Positions 1 through 6,689 of a stretch of DNA of 12,436 nucleotides are shown here, piece after piece. Position numbers and translations under genes: made by a program. Below the pieces are notes generated by a model. That model made no database searches and was not told the origin of the DNA. It saw nothing but the letters and a program-made list of their open reading frames with translations. This DNA is from Promethearchaeota archaeon (GTDB lineage: Archaea; Asgardarchaeota; Lokiarchaeia; Sigyniarchaeales; SOKP01). The number at the start of each line of letters is the position of its first letter. Within the stretch, counting starts at the first letter, position 1. The stretch spans positions 1 through 12,436 of the forward strand of contig JAUWZR010000051.1 of the NCBI GenBank assembly GCA_030615235.1, read 5' to 3'.

Positions 1-71
1 ATAAAATTTCTGCTCAGGATAGAAAAGCTTTTGAAGAGTTCTTTGATACTGGTAGTGCTGAAGGGTATTAA
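1..71 (+). CDS. 3' end of an unidentified upstream gene (partial)
   Basis: Reading from base 3, 22 codons run to a TAA at 69-71. The encoded tail is hydrophilic and acidic, with the core QDRKAFEEFFDTGSAEGY, and looks like the soluble C-terminus of a real protein. Codons are purine-rich in first position (GAA, GAT, GCT, GGT), as in the genes nearby. The frame starting at base 1 is also open, to a TAA at 85-87, but gives a hydrophobic Leu-rich peptide that looks less protein-like. There is too little sequence to name the product, and no terminator-like T tract directly follows. Confidence 0.45.
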   Translation, partial: KISAQDRKAFEEFFDTGSAEGY

Positions 72-227
72 CCTCACGGAACGATAACAATTCTCAGATC
101 TAGAATTATTCTCCTTCTTGGTTTTAAATTTTTTAAAAAAAGACAATTTTAAAGATATTTTATTATTATTAGAATTAATTAATTAGGAAATTATTGTATC
201 GCAATTTTACATAATAAATGATTAACC

Positions 228-626
228 ATGAATGAAGAAGAAAAAAAAAAGCGGTTAAAAGGATTTGCTGGCGTTGTATCTAAGCAAATTGAACCATTGA
301 ACGATATTGAAAAGTTTAAAGAGGATTTCAAGGATAGAAATATTAAAATTCTTTTAAATGCGACTGATGGAAAAAATGGCGCATTAATTGTAATTGATAA
401 AGGAACCATATATGTCGAAGAAATCAAGAATACCCCAAAGGAAAATATTAAGAAGAAAAATGCGGGGTGGGATGGTCGACTACAAGCGAAGACAAAGGCA
501 TTTGTCAATCTTCTAACGAGCGAAGACCTTAGTTTTGGAAGCGTTTTAGGTCAAATTCTTACTTTCAAGATAAGAATTAGGGGTTTAAGAAAGTCATTAA
601 CCTTACTAGAGTTGTTTAATTATTAA
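228..626 (+). CDS. SCP2-like (sterol carrier protein 2 fold) small protein
   Basis: This gene encodes 132 aa with no signal peptide or membrane span, so it is predicted cytosolic. The N-terminus (MNEEEKKKRL) is highly charged. Residues about 38-132 follow the SCP2 domain layout: an alternating beta segment with DGKNGALIVIDKGTIYVEEI, a middle segment, the helical stretch TKAFVNLLTSEDLSFGSVLGQ, then FKIRIRGLRKSLTLLELF, which resembles the 'k-i-k-i-G-...-l-l-k-l-f' ending of that family. SCP2 domains bind hydrophobic ligands such as lipids, sterols or acyl-CoA. The ligand here cannot be read from sequence. The ATG at 228 is chosen because it is the first in frame; an ATG at 218 is in another frame and stops after five codons. 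No Shine-Dalgarno is visible. The gene stands alone between the upstream fragment and a minus-strand pair. The family call is from pattern only and is moderately sure. Confidence 0.6.
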   Translation: MNEEEKKKRLKGFAGVVSKQIEPLNDIEKFKEDFKDRNIKILLNATDGKNGALIVIDKGTIYVEEIKNTPKENIKKKNAGWDGRLQAKTKAFVNLLTSEDLSFGSVLGQILTFKIRIRGLRKSLTLLELFNY

Positions 627-646
627 AACTATTCAAATTAATATCA

Positions 647-655
647 TTTTTTTTT
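647..655 (+). terminator. T9 tract, candidate archaeal intrinsic terminator
   Basis: Nine consecutive T residues begin 21 bases after the stop codon of the SCP2-like gene, with no strong hairpin in front. Archaeal RNA polymerase terminates at such oligo-T runs, so this is a plausible end for the 228-626 transcript. It also separates that gene from the minus-strand transcription unit that converges on it. Confidence 0.5.
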
Positions 656-699
656 AATCTTCTTATTAGAATTTGAAAATTAAAATCCTTAGTAGAAGG

Positions 700-705
700 A
701 AAAAA
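700..705 (-). terminator. Possible T6 terminator for the minus-strand unit
   Basis: A run of six A on the + strand (T6 on the minus strand) lies 10 bases past the last codon of the decayed gene copy. It is the first T run of this length met by transcripts coming from 1502 or from the pseudogene. It is short, and AT-rich DNA gives such runs by chance, so support is weak. Confidence 0.25.
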
Positions 706-714
706 TAGAAATTT

Positions 715-1065
715 TTAAATTTCTAGCTTAAAAACATTTACTAGAGAAAGCATCTTTGCTTTTAATCCCTTAGTATCCTCGTCCTTAACAGATTGGATAA
801 TTACTTTTTTATCCTGATCCGAGATGTCGTGGAATCTGTCAAGAAAGAGTCTCAAGTATATAACTTTTTTAGATGGATTTATTTCTATGTTGGAAACCAG
901 ATTGCCAAGGAGTGAATTAATTGAAATAACCTTTTACTTTTCGGATCAAAATAAAAGGTATTAAAAATGTTCTAATTTTAATGAAACTGTTTGAATATGA
1001 AGTAGATCAGACAAGTTCAAATGAGAATAACTAATTAAATTCGAAAATGAATAAAATCTATTTTT
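715..1065 (-). pseudogene. Decayed tandem copy of the 143-aa helical protein gene
   Basis: On the minus strand, the codons between 930 and the TAA at 715-717 encode a peptide about three-quarters identical (roughly 48 of 65 positions by eye) to the C-terminus of the 1071-1502 product. Shared blocks include NPSKKV, YLRLFL, DISDQDK and FKLE. Most differences are conservative (I/V/L, D/E, S/T) and many codons differ only in third position. Upstream, the frame is closed by a TAA at 934-936 and there is no ATG. Patchy nucleotide similarity still continues, with frameshifts: GAACAT near 966-971 and GAACTT near 1013-1018 fall where the intact gene has the same words, and 1023-1061 aligns with its 1400-1437 segment. 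The copy therefore seems nearly full-length, lacking only its first codons, with a dead 5' half and a well-kept 3' half. The 3' boundary is firm; the 1065 boundary is approximate. The rest of the stretch between 627 and 1070 shows no gene. Confidence 0.75.
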
Positions 1066-1070
1066 TCTAT

Positions 1071-1502
1071 TTATCCTTCCAATTTGAATACCTTTAAAAT
1101 TGATAATATTTTTTCTTTTAATCCTTTAGAGTCTTCATCCTTTATCGACTGGATAACAACATTTTTATCTTGATCAGAAATATCTCGAAATCTTTCAAGG
1201 AATAACCGTAAATAGAGTACTTTTTTGGAAGGGTTTTTTTGAATATTTGAAATGAGATTACCAATTAATAAACCTATTGAAGAAATCTCTTGATTTGACG
1301 ATCCGGGATCATAGATGTTTTCCTTAGCAAATCCATGTTCTTTAATTATACTATTCTGTTCAATAATATCTCGCGTAATTTCTTGAAGAAGTTCAATACG
1401 AGAGGATATAGGCAAATTTGAAAGAATTTCATCTATCTCTATATTTTTTTGCTCGAAATCTTCTATAAGTGAAAGTGTTTTTAGTATATTTTCTCGCTCC
1501 AT
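1071..1502 (-). CDS. Uncharacterised 143-aa all-helical protein
   Basis: I do not recognise this family. The 143-aa product is charged, Ile/Leu/Glu/Lys-rich and has no Cys or Trp, no signal peptide and no membrane span. It is predicted almost wholly alpha-helical. Residues 1-60 form one or more amphipathic helices, a Pro/Gly-containing linker (YDPGSSNQ, about 64-71) follows, and then come helices ending in a segment with YLRLFLERFRDISDQDK. That second half is what the neighbouring decayed copy preserves best, so it is probably the functional core. The ATG at 1502 is the first in frame and has no Shine-Dalgarno. Its start codon is 54 bases from that of the RNase III gene, which is read the other way, so shared control is possible but the functions need not be linked. 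The fold suggests a small soluble or protein-binding role, but no function can be assigned. Confidence 0.75.
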   Translation of the reverse strand: MERENILKTLSLIEDFEQKNIEIDEILSNLPISSRIELLQEITRDIIEQNSIIKEHGFAKENIYDPGSSNQEISSIGLLIGNLISNIQKNPSKKVLYLRLFLERFRDISDQDKNVVIQSIKDEDSKGLKEKILSILKVFKLEG

Positions 1503-1519
1503 ATACTAACTAACTTTAT

Positions 1520-1536
1520 TAAAATTTTTAAATTTA
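1520..1536. promoter_or_regulatory. AT-palindromic TATA-like element shared by two divergent genes
   Basis: The 54-base gap between the two start codons contains TAAAATTTTTAAATTTA, which reads similarly on both strands. Its centre lies about 26 bases from the ATG at 1557 (+) and about 26 bases from the ATG at 1502 (-). In archaea a TATA box sits about 25-27 bases before the transcription start, so either transcript could begin at or next to its ATG, as a leaderless mRNA. A second candidate for the minus strand, CTTATATAAAA (plus strand 1545-1555), would give a leader of about 20 bases. AT-richness makes chance matches easy. Confidence 0.45.
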
Positions 1537-1556
1537 TCCTTACATTTTATATAAGT

Positions 1557-2279
1557 ATGGATAAGGTTACAGAAAAAATATTAGGTCAATTTCAAGATTT
1601 TATAAATTATCGTTTTAATAAACCAGAAATGCTGCTTCAAGCCCTAACTACGCCCCAATTAGCTAACGAAAAAAGGATTCTTCACTATCAAATCCTCGAA
1701 ACGCTTGGAGATGCTGTAATCAAATTAATCTTTAGTTTAAAACTCTATAATAAAGGTGAAGTTGATCCTGGCAAATTAACTAAAACTAAACAACACTTAG
1801 AGGATAATCAAACATTTCAAAAAATAGCGATGGAAATGGAATTGTATAAATACATTTTTTCCTCTAAAAAGCAAAGAGTAAAAGACACTTTGATACTTGC
1901 TGATGTATTAGAAGCGATATGCGGAGCGATTTTTCTCGATTCAGGGAATAATCTACAAGTTGTTGGAAAAATTATTATTGATAGATTTTTCACTGATTGG
2001 GAGTCATTAACAAAGGAATCACCTCACTTATATAAAAATCAACTTTTAGAGTATTTACAGAATGAATTCAAGATAACACCCACGATAAAGTTTGATTATG
2101 AAAAGCTAGGTCCGGATAATGATGCTCGTTGGATTGCGAAAAACCCAGAAATAATTGATAAAAATCAGAAAAAACTAATTAAAGTTCCTATTAACTTGAA
2201 ATCTGAAAATTTTAAAAAAATTAAAGATGCTGAGAAAAACATTAGTCTGAAAATTTTAAAATATTTACAAGGAAAATGA
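1557..2279 (+). CDS. rnc: Ribonuclease III (RNase III domain plus divergent dsRBD)
   Basis: This 240-aa protein has the length and order of class 1 bacterial RNase III, an endonuclease that cuts double-stranded RNA. The catalytic domain covers residues about 5-150. The signature helix reads ILETLGDAVIKL, with Glu48 and Asp52 at the places of E. coli E41 and D45. The second metal-binding pair is in ADVLEAICGAIFLDSG, with Asp116 and Glu119 at the places of D114 and E117. The position of E. coli E38 is Gln45 here. A double-stranded-RNA-binding domain fits residues 158-240: NQLLEYLQNEF, a GP motif near 185, and a final KK-containing helix. It is divergent and longer in the middle than usual. The ATG at 1557 is needed to include the first helix (FINYRFNKPEMLLQALT), and it has no Shine-Dalgarno. 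RNase III is patchy in archaea, so likely roles such as rRNA or antisense RNA processing are inferred. The family call is firm. Confidence 0.9.
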   Translation: MDKVTEKILGQFQDFINYRFNKPEMLLQALTTPQLANEKRILHYQILETLGDAVIKLIFSLKLYNKGEVDPGKLTKTKQHLEDNQTFQKIAMEMELYKYIFSSKKQRVKDTLILADVLEAICGAIFLDSGNNLQVVGKIIIDRFFTDWESLTKESPHLYKNQLLEYLQNEFKITPTIKFDYEKLGPDNDARWIAKNPEIIDKNQKKLIKVPINLKSENFKKIKDAEKNISLKILKYLQGK

Positions 2280-2340
2280 AATTCACTCTTATTTCAATCT
2301 TTTAATCTCTAAAATAATGTTTTTAGATGTTCGAATAAAA

Positions 2341-2377
2341 TAGAATATTAAGGTTTAAAACCTTCCTAATACTTCTA
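2341..2377. repeat. Imperfect palindrome with a perfect 7+1+7 core
   Basis: The core AAGGTTT-A-AAACCTT (2350-2364) is a perfect 7-base inverted repeat around one A. Outside it, TAGAA-TATT (2341-2349) pairs with AATA-C-TTCTA (2368-2377) after skipping CCT and a bulged C, giving a longer interrupted dyad. It lies between the RNase III stop and the ABC operon, about 50 bases before the operon's TATA-like box. This suits an operator for a dimeric regulator. It could also form a hairpin in the RNase III transcript tail. Confidence 0.5.
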
Positions 2378-2410
2378 AACCTACTGCAGTAATGATTATC
2401 TTAGTATTAG
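2366..2410. repeat. 8-base inverted repeat overlapping the palindrome
   Basis: CTAATACT (2366-2373) and AGTATTAG (2403-2410) are exact reverse complements separated by 29 bases. The left arm is also part of the right arm of the 2341-2377 palindrome, so in RNA or single-stranded DNA the two pairings would compete. It may be chance in AT-rich DNA. Confidence 0.35.
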
Positions 2411-2418
2411 TTCCACAA

Positions 2419-2430
2419 TTTATTTTAATA
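2419..2430 (+). promoter_or_regulatory. TATA-like box of the ABC-surface protein operon
   Basis: TTTATTTTAATA is centred about 28 bases before the ATG of the ABC ATPase gene at 2454. No Shine-Dalgarno of normal strength precedes that ATG; there is only AGGG at 2440-2443. Position and context fit a promoter giving a leaderless or nearly leaderless transcript for the whole four-gene cluster. The match is by eye and the sequence is AT-rich. Confidence 0.4.
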
Positions 2431-2453
2431 AACTCAAAATAGGGTTATTCTTA

Positions 2454-3620
2454 ATGTCTGTTAAAAACACTCCGGAAATGGATGAATATCAAAACGAAAC
2501 TGGAAAACTTGCGATATGGAAGGGAAGAGAAAGTAAAGAATTTCGAAAATGGCAAATAAAAAAACAAAAAAATACAATTAAAAAGCAGAAATTGGAGTTA
2601 CTTACTCTCTCTCGCGAAGAAAGAAAGAAAATCAAATTAGAATTAAAACAAGAAAAAGAAGTAGGAAGAGATTATGACCATTTAATTGTTGTTGAGAACC
2701 TCCACAAAACATATTTGCTTGGAACCACAGCGGTAGCGGCTCTACGCGGCGTTGATTTAACGATTGATAAAGGTAATTTTATAGATATTATGGGTCCTTC
2801 AGGAAGTGGTAAAACAACACTTTTGAACTTAATAGGCGGATTGGATACTCCTACGAGAGGAAAAATTTTCCTGGAAGGGCGTAATATCTCTATGCTTAAT
2901 GACAACGACTTAGCAGAAATAAGAAGAGAAAATATTGGCTTTGTATTTCAATTCTATAATTTACTACCGCAAATGACAGCTTTAGAAAATGTGATGGTCC
3001 CTTTACATTTTTCCGGAAAGTTAAGTAGAAGAGGTAAGAGAAAAAAAGCAATGGATTTACTAAGTCTTGTAGGATTGGATGAGCGTTCTCACCATGCACC
3101 ATCAGAATTAAGCGGAGGAGAACAACAAAGGGTAGCAATTGCAAGGGCATTTGCTAACGATCCAGCTATAGTAATTCTCGACGAACCGACTGGCGACTTA
3201 GACTCCAAGACAGGAATTATGATTTTGAACCTTATTAGAGATCTGAATAAAAAAGGAGCAACATTTATATCGGTATCTCATGATGCGGCTGTAACTGAAT
3301 TCGCTTCAAAAGTGTATCACATGAAAGATGGAAAATTAACTCACGAGGGGAAAATTGGAGGTTTAAAAGAAACAGAAATTATGCAGTTGCGAAGAAAACA
3401 AGACGCTGAGATTAATAAAGAAAGATGCAAATCTTTTATTTTCAGATTTCTTTTTGCGAATCAAGGTAAAACTAATATAAAAGTGAGTGATATTAAAAAT
3501 AGCGTCCCAATTCCGATCGTTTCAAACCTACCAGAACATTTTACCGATATTTTGGTTGAACTTATAGAAGAAAATAATATTAGTGGACAAATTTCGGGAG
3601 ATGAATTGATTTTAGATTGA
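2454..3620 (+). CDS. MacB/LolD-type ABC transporter ATPase with N- and C-terminal extensions
   Basis: This 388-aa protein is the cytosolic nucleotide-binding subunit that powers the permease encoded next. The ABC domain covers residues about 76-305. It has Walker A GPSGSGKT (114-121), the Q-loop in FVFQFYNLLP (Gln166), the signature LSGGEQQR (219-226), Walker B IVILDE (239-244), GDLDSK in the D-loop, and the H-loop in VSHD (His276). All catalytic residues are present. The FQFYNLLP and DEPTGDLDSKTG motifs are typical of the MacB/LolD/FtsE group. Members are usually 220-250 aa, so two extensions stand out. Residues 1-75 are very basic and probably helical or coiled. Residues about 306-388 end in a segment resembling a winged-helix fold (KVSDIKNSVPIPIVSNLPEHF, ILVELIEENNISGQISGDELILD). 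The substrate is unknown. The start is the first ATG, about 28 bases after a TATA-like box. The permease follows 53 bases downstream on the same strand. Confidence 0.92.
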   Translation: MSVKNTPEMDEYQNETGKLAIWKGRESKEFRKWQIKKQKNTIKKQKLELLTLSREERKKIKLELKQEKEVGRDYDHLIVVENLHKTYLLGTTAVAALRGVDLTIDKGNFIDIMGPSGSGKTTLLNLIGGLDTPTRGKIFLEGRNISMLNDNDLAEIRRENIGFVFQFYNLLPQMTALENVMVPLHFSGKLSRRGKRKKAMDLLSLVGLDERSHHAPSELSGGEQQRVAIARAFANDPAIVILDEPTGDLDSKTGIMILNLIRDLNKKGATFISVSHDAAVTEFASKVYHMKDGKLTHEGKIGGLKETEIMQLRRKQDAEINKERCKSFIFRFLFANQGKTNIKVSDIKNSVPIPIVSNLPEHFTDILVELIEENNISGQISGDELILD

Positions 3621-3673
3621 AATAATTCATCTATTTAATTATTAAAGTACGTTTAAAAATCGTTAAAATTCGA

Positions 3674-6673
3674 ATGTCTAGCATAAAAATAGTATTTAAA
3701 TACGCCTTAAAAGATCTCGTCCGTCACAAGACCAGGACCTTTATTGGGGTATTAGGAATTACAATTTCTATCGGACTTCTAGCGTTAATTCTATTTTTAT
3801 CAGATTCTATATCCGTTACTTTCATTGATTATCTAAGTATTGATGCGGGCCAACAAGATTTTAATGTTTCCGTAAGACATTATAATGGTGAACCTGATAA
3901 TCGGTCGAATTATTTCAGTTATCAGCCCTTAATAGAGACAATTCGTAATGATATAGACGAAGTTGAAGCCTTTATTCCTAGGATGAGTTTATGGGGAAAT
4001 GTTAACTATTCTAAGGGTTTTGAAACCCAAGAATTAGCAAATAGAAGTAGAGGAGTTATTATATCGGGTATAGATTTTGAATTAGAAAACCAACTTCAAT
4101 TTGGGAGTTTTCTAAAGCCTGGTTCCAACGAGTTATTAGAGATTTCTAATTTAGCATTGAATCAATGTGCTATATATTATGGGTTAAATGACGAAATTAA
4201 ATATGCTGAGAACGACATAATTGAAATTAGAATGGAATTATGGCACGGAAATACATCCTATTCCAGAGTGAAAACTTTTACCATAAATCGGATTTTTGAT
4301 TTTCAATTGAAATGGCCCATAATATTTTCGAACCGGCCCTTGATTGTCGTTGATATTGATTCCATTTACGATACCTTTGGCAACACGACATTCAATGGAA
4401 AATGTAACGAATTAATTGTAACATTGAAAGAGGGTGAAAGCTTGTATGACGCAAGGGATATCAAAGGTTCGGAATATCGAGTCAAAAAATTAGCGGGGAA
4501 AGTTCAAATTTTAATCGGATTAAACGAGTATAATATTGATTTACCCAAATTAGAAATTTTAGGTTATTCTGAAATGTTTAGCGTTGGGTTGACGATAATT
4601 TTTGTATTTGTAACAATGATCTCTATGTTAATTTCTGGTGTTTTAATTAACGGGCTTCTAAAAACTTCTGTTGAGGAACGCATAAGAGAATTTGGAATTT
4701 TTAGAACATTGGGAGCAACTAAACGCTACAGTTTGATAACCGTTTTAGTACAAGGATTATTGCTATGTAATTTTGGAACAATATTGGGTATGATTCTGGC
4801 TCAACTCGCAACGCAATATATCGTACTTCCGATAGCAGGAGCTGTTGTAGCGGAATCGATACCAGGTTTAGCGGGAAATGTAATTTTCTCGTCAACTATT
4901 TGGTCTTTTTTAATTGCTTATCTCATTGGATTAAGTGTAGGGCTTATTGTTAGCATCTCCCCTGCTGTTAAGGTTATGCAGCTCCAATTAATAGAATCTA
5001 TCCATCCATATCGTAAGGAGGATGTGTTATATAAACTAAAAAAAAAAGCTTCAGTGAACTATAAACTTTTAATCGTTGGCGTTATCTTGGCAGCCAATGG
5101 AGCGTTTGTTATGTTTGTTATCCCAAGGATATTAAATACGGGAGATACTGCGCTGATGTCAGGAACATTAATAGCTTTATTATTAATATTTTTGATTGGA
5201 ATGACATTAGCAGGATTGGGAATATTACCTTTAATTTTAAGAACTTTCATTAGATTTTTTCAAGTGTTTACCAAAAAATTAGCGCCCGTATATAGAATCT
5301 TTATATTTAGATATGTTAGGAGAAACTCAAGCACGATAATAACTTTTGCATTTACTTTTTCGTTTGTAATATTTACTGCGAGCGTATTTAGTTTCTTAGC
5401 CAACGAGAGTGTGGTGAGTGCCAACTTGAATTACGGCGCAGATTTAGTAATAGAGACAGAGGGGTGGCTCGAACCCGAAGAAGTAGAGGGTTTTGACTTA
5501 TTTGGGGGTGAAGGTGGTGACTTTCTTAGCACTTCTGTCAATGGACTTAAAACAAGTCAAGATAACGGCTTTTCTGTAAATCCGAATAGAATCCTCACAA
5601 GCGATTTCGAGGAGGAATTATTAAAAATCGATGGGATCGAGAGGATTTCCTCGGTAATCGCCAGCCCTTTCCATTTAACACAAATTTATTCTGAAGAAGG
5701 TAAAGAATTTACAGCGGAGATTGGGGATTATGCGGGTTTGATTACACAAGAAATAAGTCTTATTGGCATTGATGAAGTCTATCCATCTACCATCAACAAC
5801 GAATACATAGAATTTACGCAGGGAGAAATGATATCATCTTTCGAACAATTATTTATTGGACAAACTTTCTACTCATGTATTATATCAGAGAGTATCTCTT
5901 TAGGAATGGATATGTATCTCGGAGATATTATTCGGATGGTAATACAGAGGGGAGATGAATCTGAGATATATACATTTAAAATAGTTGGAGTAGCAGCAGC
6001 CATGCCAGGCTTTTTAGGGGAATTTGGAAGATCGGCCGCAACGGCTAATATGGGTGGAGTTATGATTTCTCAAGAAACTTATATAAATATTATGGATATT
6101 CCTTCAATTCCATACTTAGACAAAATATTTATTAAACTCAATCTGAATGCCCAAAGTTCATCACAGAATATCAGTAATAAAGTAAAAACGGAAAATGAGA
6201 ACTTTTTTGATTTTGAGATAATAAATTTACAACAGAGGATTACGCAACAACAGTTATTATTCACAATTATTAATGTGTTTTTCTCTATGACCTTGAATGC
6301 GACTGTAATCATATGTTTATTTGGATTACTATCATCTTCTTATTCAACAATTATTGAAAGAAAAAAAGAAATTGGGATAATTAGAACCTTGGGTTTAAAA
6401 GGAAAAGAAATCGGAAGAATGTTTACTATAGAGTCGTTAATTATTATGTTAAGTAGTGGAACAGTAGGTGTCCTCGTAGGTTGGTTTACTAGTTTACTAC
6501 TAAGTGTGTCTATGAATCTAACTAGTGACTTACCCAATATTCCAGTTTTTCCATTAACAGATATGATTGTAATTTTTACCGTATCGATAATTTTTACTCT
6601 AATTGGAATGAAAGTATTACTGATTAAATCTCGAAAGAAAAAAATTATAGATATTTATAGGGAAACGATGTAG
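3674..6673 (+). CDS. Large FtsX/MacB-family ABC transporter permease
   Basis: This 999-aa membrane protein partners with the ATPase encoded before it. About ten spans can be seen: 22-44, 301-325, 355-385, 408-430, 464-486, 497-523, 552-576, 862-887, 920-946 and 963-985. Two FtsX domains are present, each with the diagnostic cytosolic coupling segment: EERIREFGIFRTLGATK (about 335-350) and ERKKEIGIIRTLGLKGKEI (about 895-913). Each half also has a big extracellular domain, residues about 45-300 (MacB-like core) and about 577-860. So this is a duplicated, double-length permease of the LolC/E-YtrF kind, not a half-size MacB. Such permeases transmit ATP-driven motion across the membrane instead of forming a simple channel. 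The second outer loop starts with an acidic, Gly-rich stretch (about 597-620). The ATG at 3674 lacks a Shine-Dalgarno; AT-rich TATA-like words at 3633-3659 could give a minor internal promoter. The stop codon overlaps the ribosome-binding site of the following gene. Confidence 0.92.
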   Translation: MSSIKIVFKYALKDLVRHKTRTFIGVLGITISIGLLALILFLSDSISVTFIDYLSIDAGQQDFNVSVRHYNGEPDNRSNYFSYQPLIETIRNDIDEVEAFIPRMSLWGNVNYSKGFETQELANRSRGVIISGIDFELENQLQFGSFLKPGSNELLEISNLALNQCAIYYGLNDEIKYAENDIIEIRMELWHGNTSYSRVKTFTINRIFDFQLKWPIIFSNRPLIVVDIDSIYDTFGNTTFNGKCNELIVTLKEGESLYDARDIKGSEYRVKKLAGKVQILIGLNEYNIDLPKLEILGYSEMFSVGLTIIFVFVTMISMLISGVLINGLLKTSVEERIREFGIFRTLGATKRYSLITVLVQGLLLCNFGTILGMILAQLATQYIVLPIAGAVVAESIPGLAGNVIFSSTIWSFLIAYLIGLSVGLIVSISPAVKVMQLQLIESIHPYRKEDVLYKLKKKASVNYKLLIVGVILAANGAFVMFVIPRILNTGDTALMSGTLIALLLIFLIGMTLAGLGILPLILRTFIRFFQVFTKKLAPVYRIFIFRYVRRNSSTIITFAFTFSFVIFTASVFSFLANESVVSANLNYGADLVIETEGWLEPEEVEGFDLFGGEGGDFLSTSVNGLKTSQDNGFSVNPNRILTSDFEEELLKIDGIERISSVIASPFHLTQIYSEEGKEFTAEIGDYAGLITQEISLIGIDEVYPSTINNEYIEFTQGEMISSFEQLFIGQTFYSCIISESISLGMDMYLGDIIRMVIQRGDESEIYTFKIVGVAAAMPGFLGEFGRSAATANMGGVMISQETYINIMDIPSIPYLDKIFIKLNLNAQSSSQNISNKVKTENENFFDFEIINLQQRITQQQLLFTIINVFFSMTLNATVIICLFGLLSSSYSTIIERKKEIGIIRTLGLKGKEIGRMFTIESLIIMLSSGTVGVLVGWFTSLLLSVSMNLTSDLPNIPVFPLTDMIVIFTVSIIFTLIGMKVLLIKSRKKKIIDIYRETM

Positions 6674-6677
6674 GAGG
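6672..6677 (+). promoter_or_regulatory. Shine-Dalgarno AGGAGG for the 1320-aa surface protein
   Basis: AGGAGG begins inside the TAG stop codon of the permease (6671-6673) and lies 12 bases before the TTG at 6690. It is the best anti-16S match in the window. It fixes the non-ATG start, because the in-frame codon at 6681-6683 is a TGA stop and no other start fits. The overlap implies translational coupling between permease and surface protein. Confidence 0.75.
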
Positions 6678-6689
6678 ATTTGAAAAACT

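Noticed and set aside
191..508. Minus-strand open frame of 105 codons opposite the SCP2-like gene
   Set aside because: It lies fully antisense to a convincing gene and its Phe/Ser-rich translation mirrors Lys/Glu-rich codons on the other strand.
715..930. The 3' part of the decayed copy as a functional short gene
   Set aside because: There is no ATG, GTG or TTG start with a ribosome-binding site near its 5' end, and a stop codon closes the frame just upstream; initiation at ATT or CTG is possible but unsupported.
2672..3150. Two antisense open frames opposite the ABC ATPase
   Set aside because: The + strand carries every ABC motif in frame; the antisense products resemble no protein.
5059..6537. 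Three antisense open frames opposite the permease
   Set aside because: They are short and hydrophobic or low-complexity, and are explained by the reverse complement of the permease coding strand.
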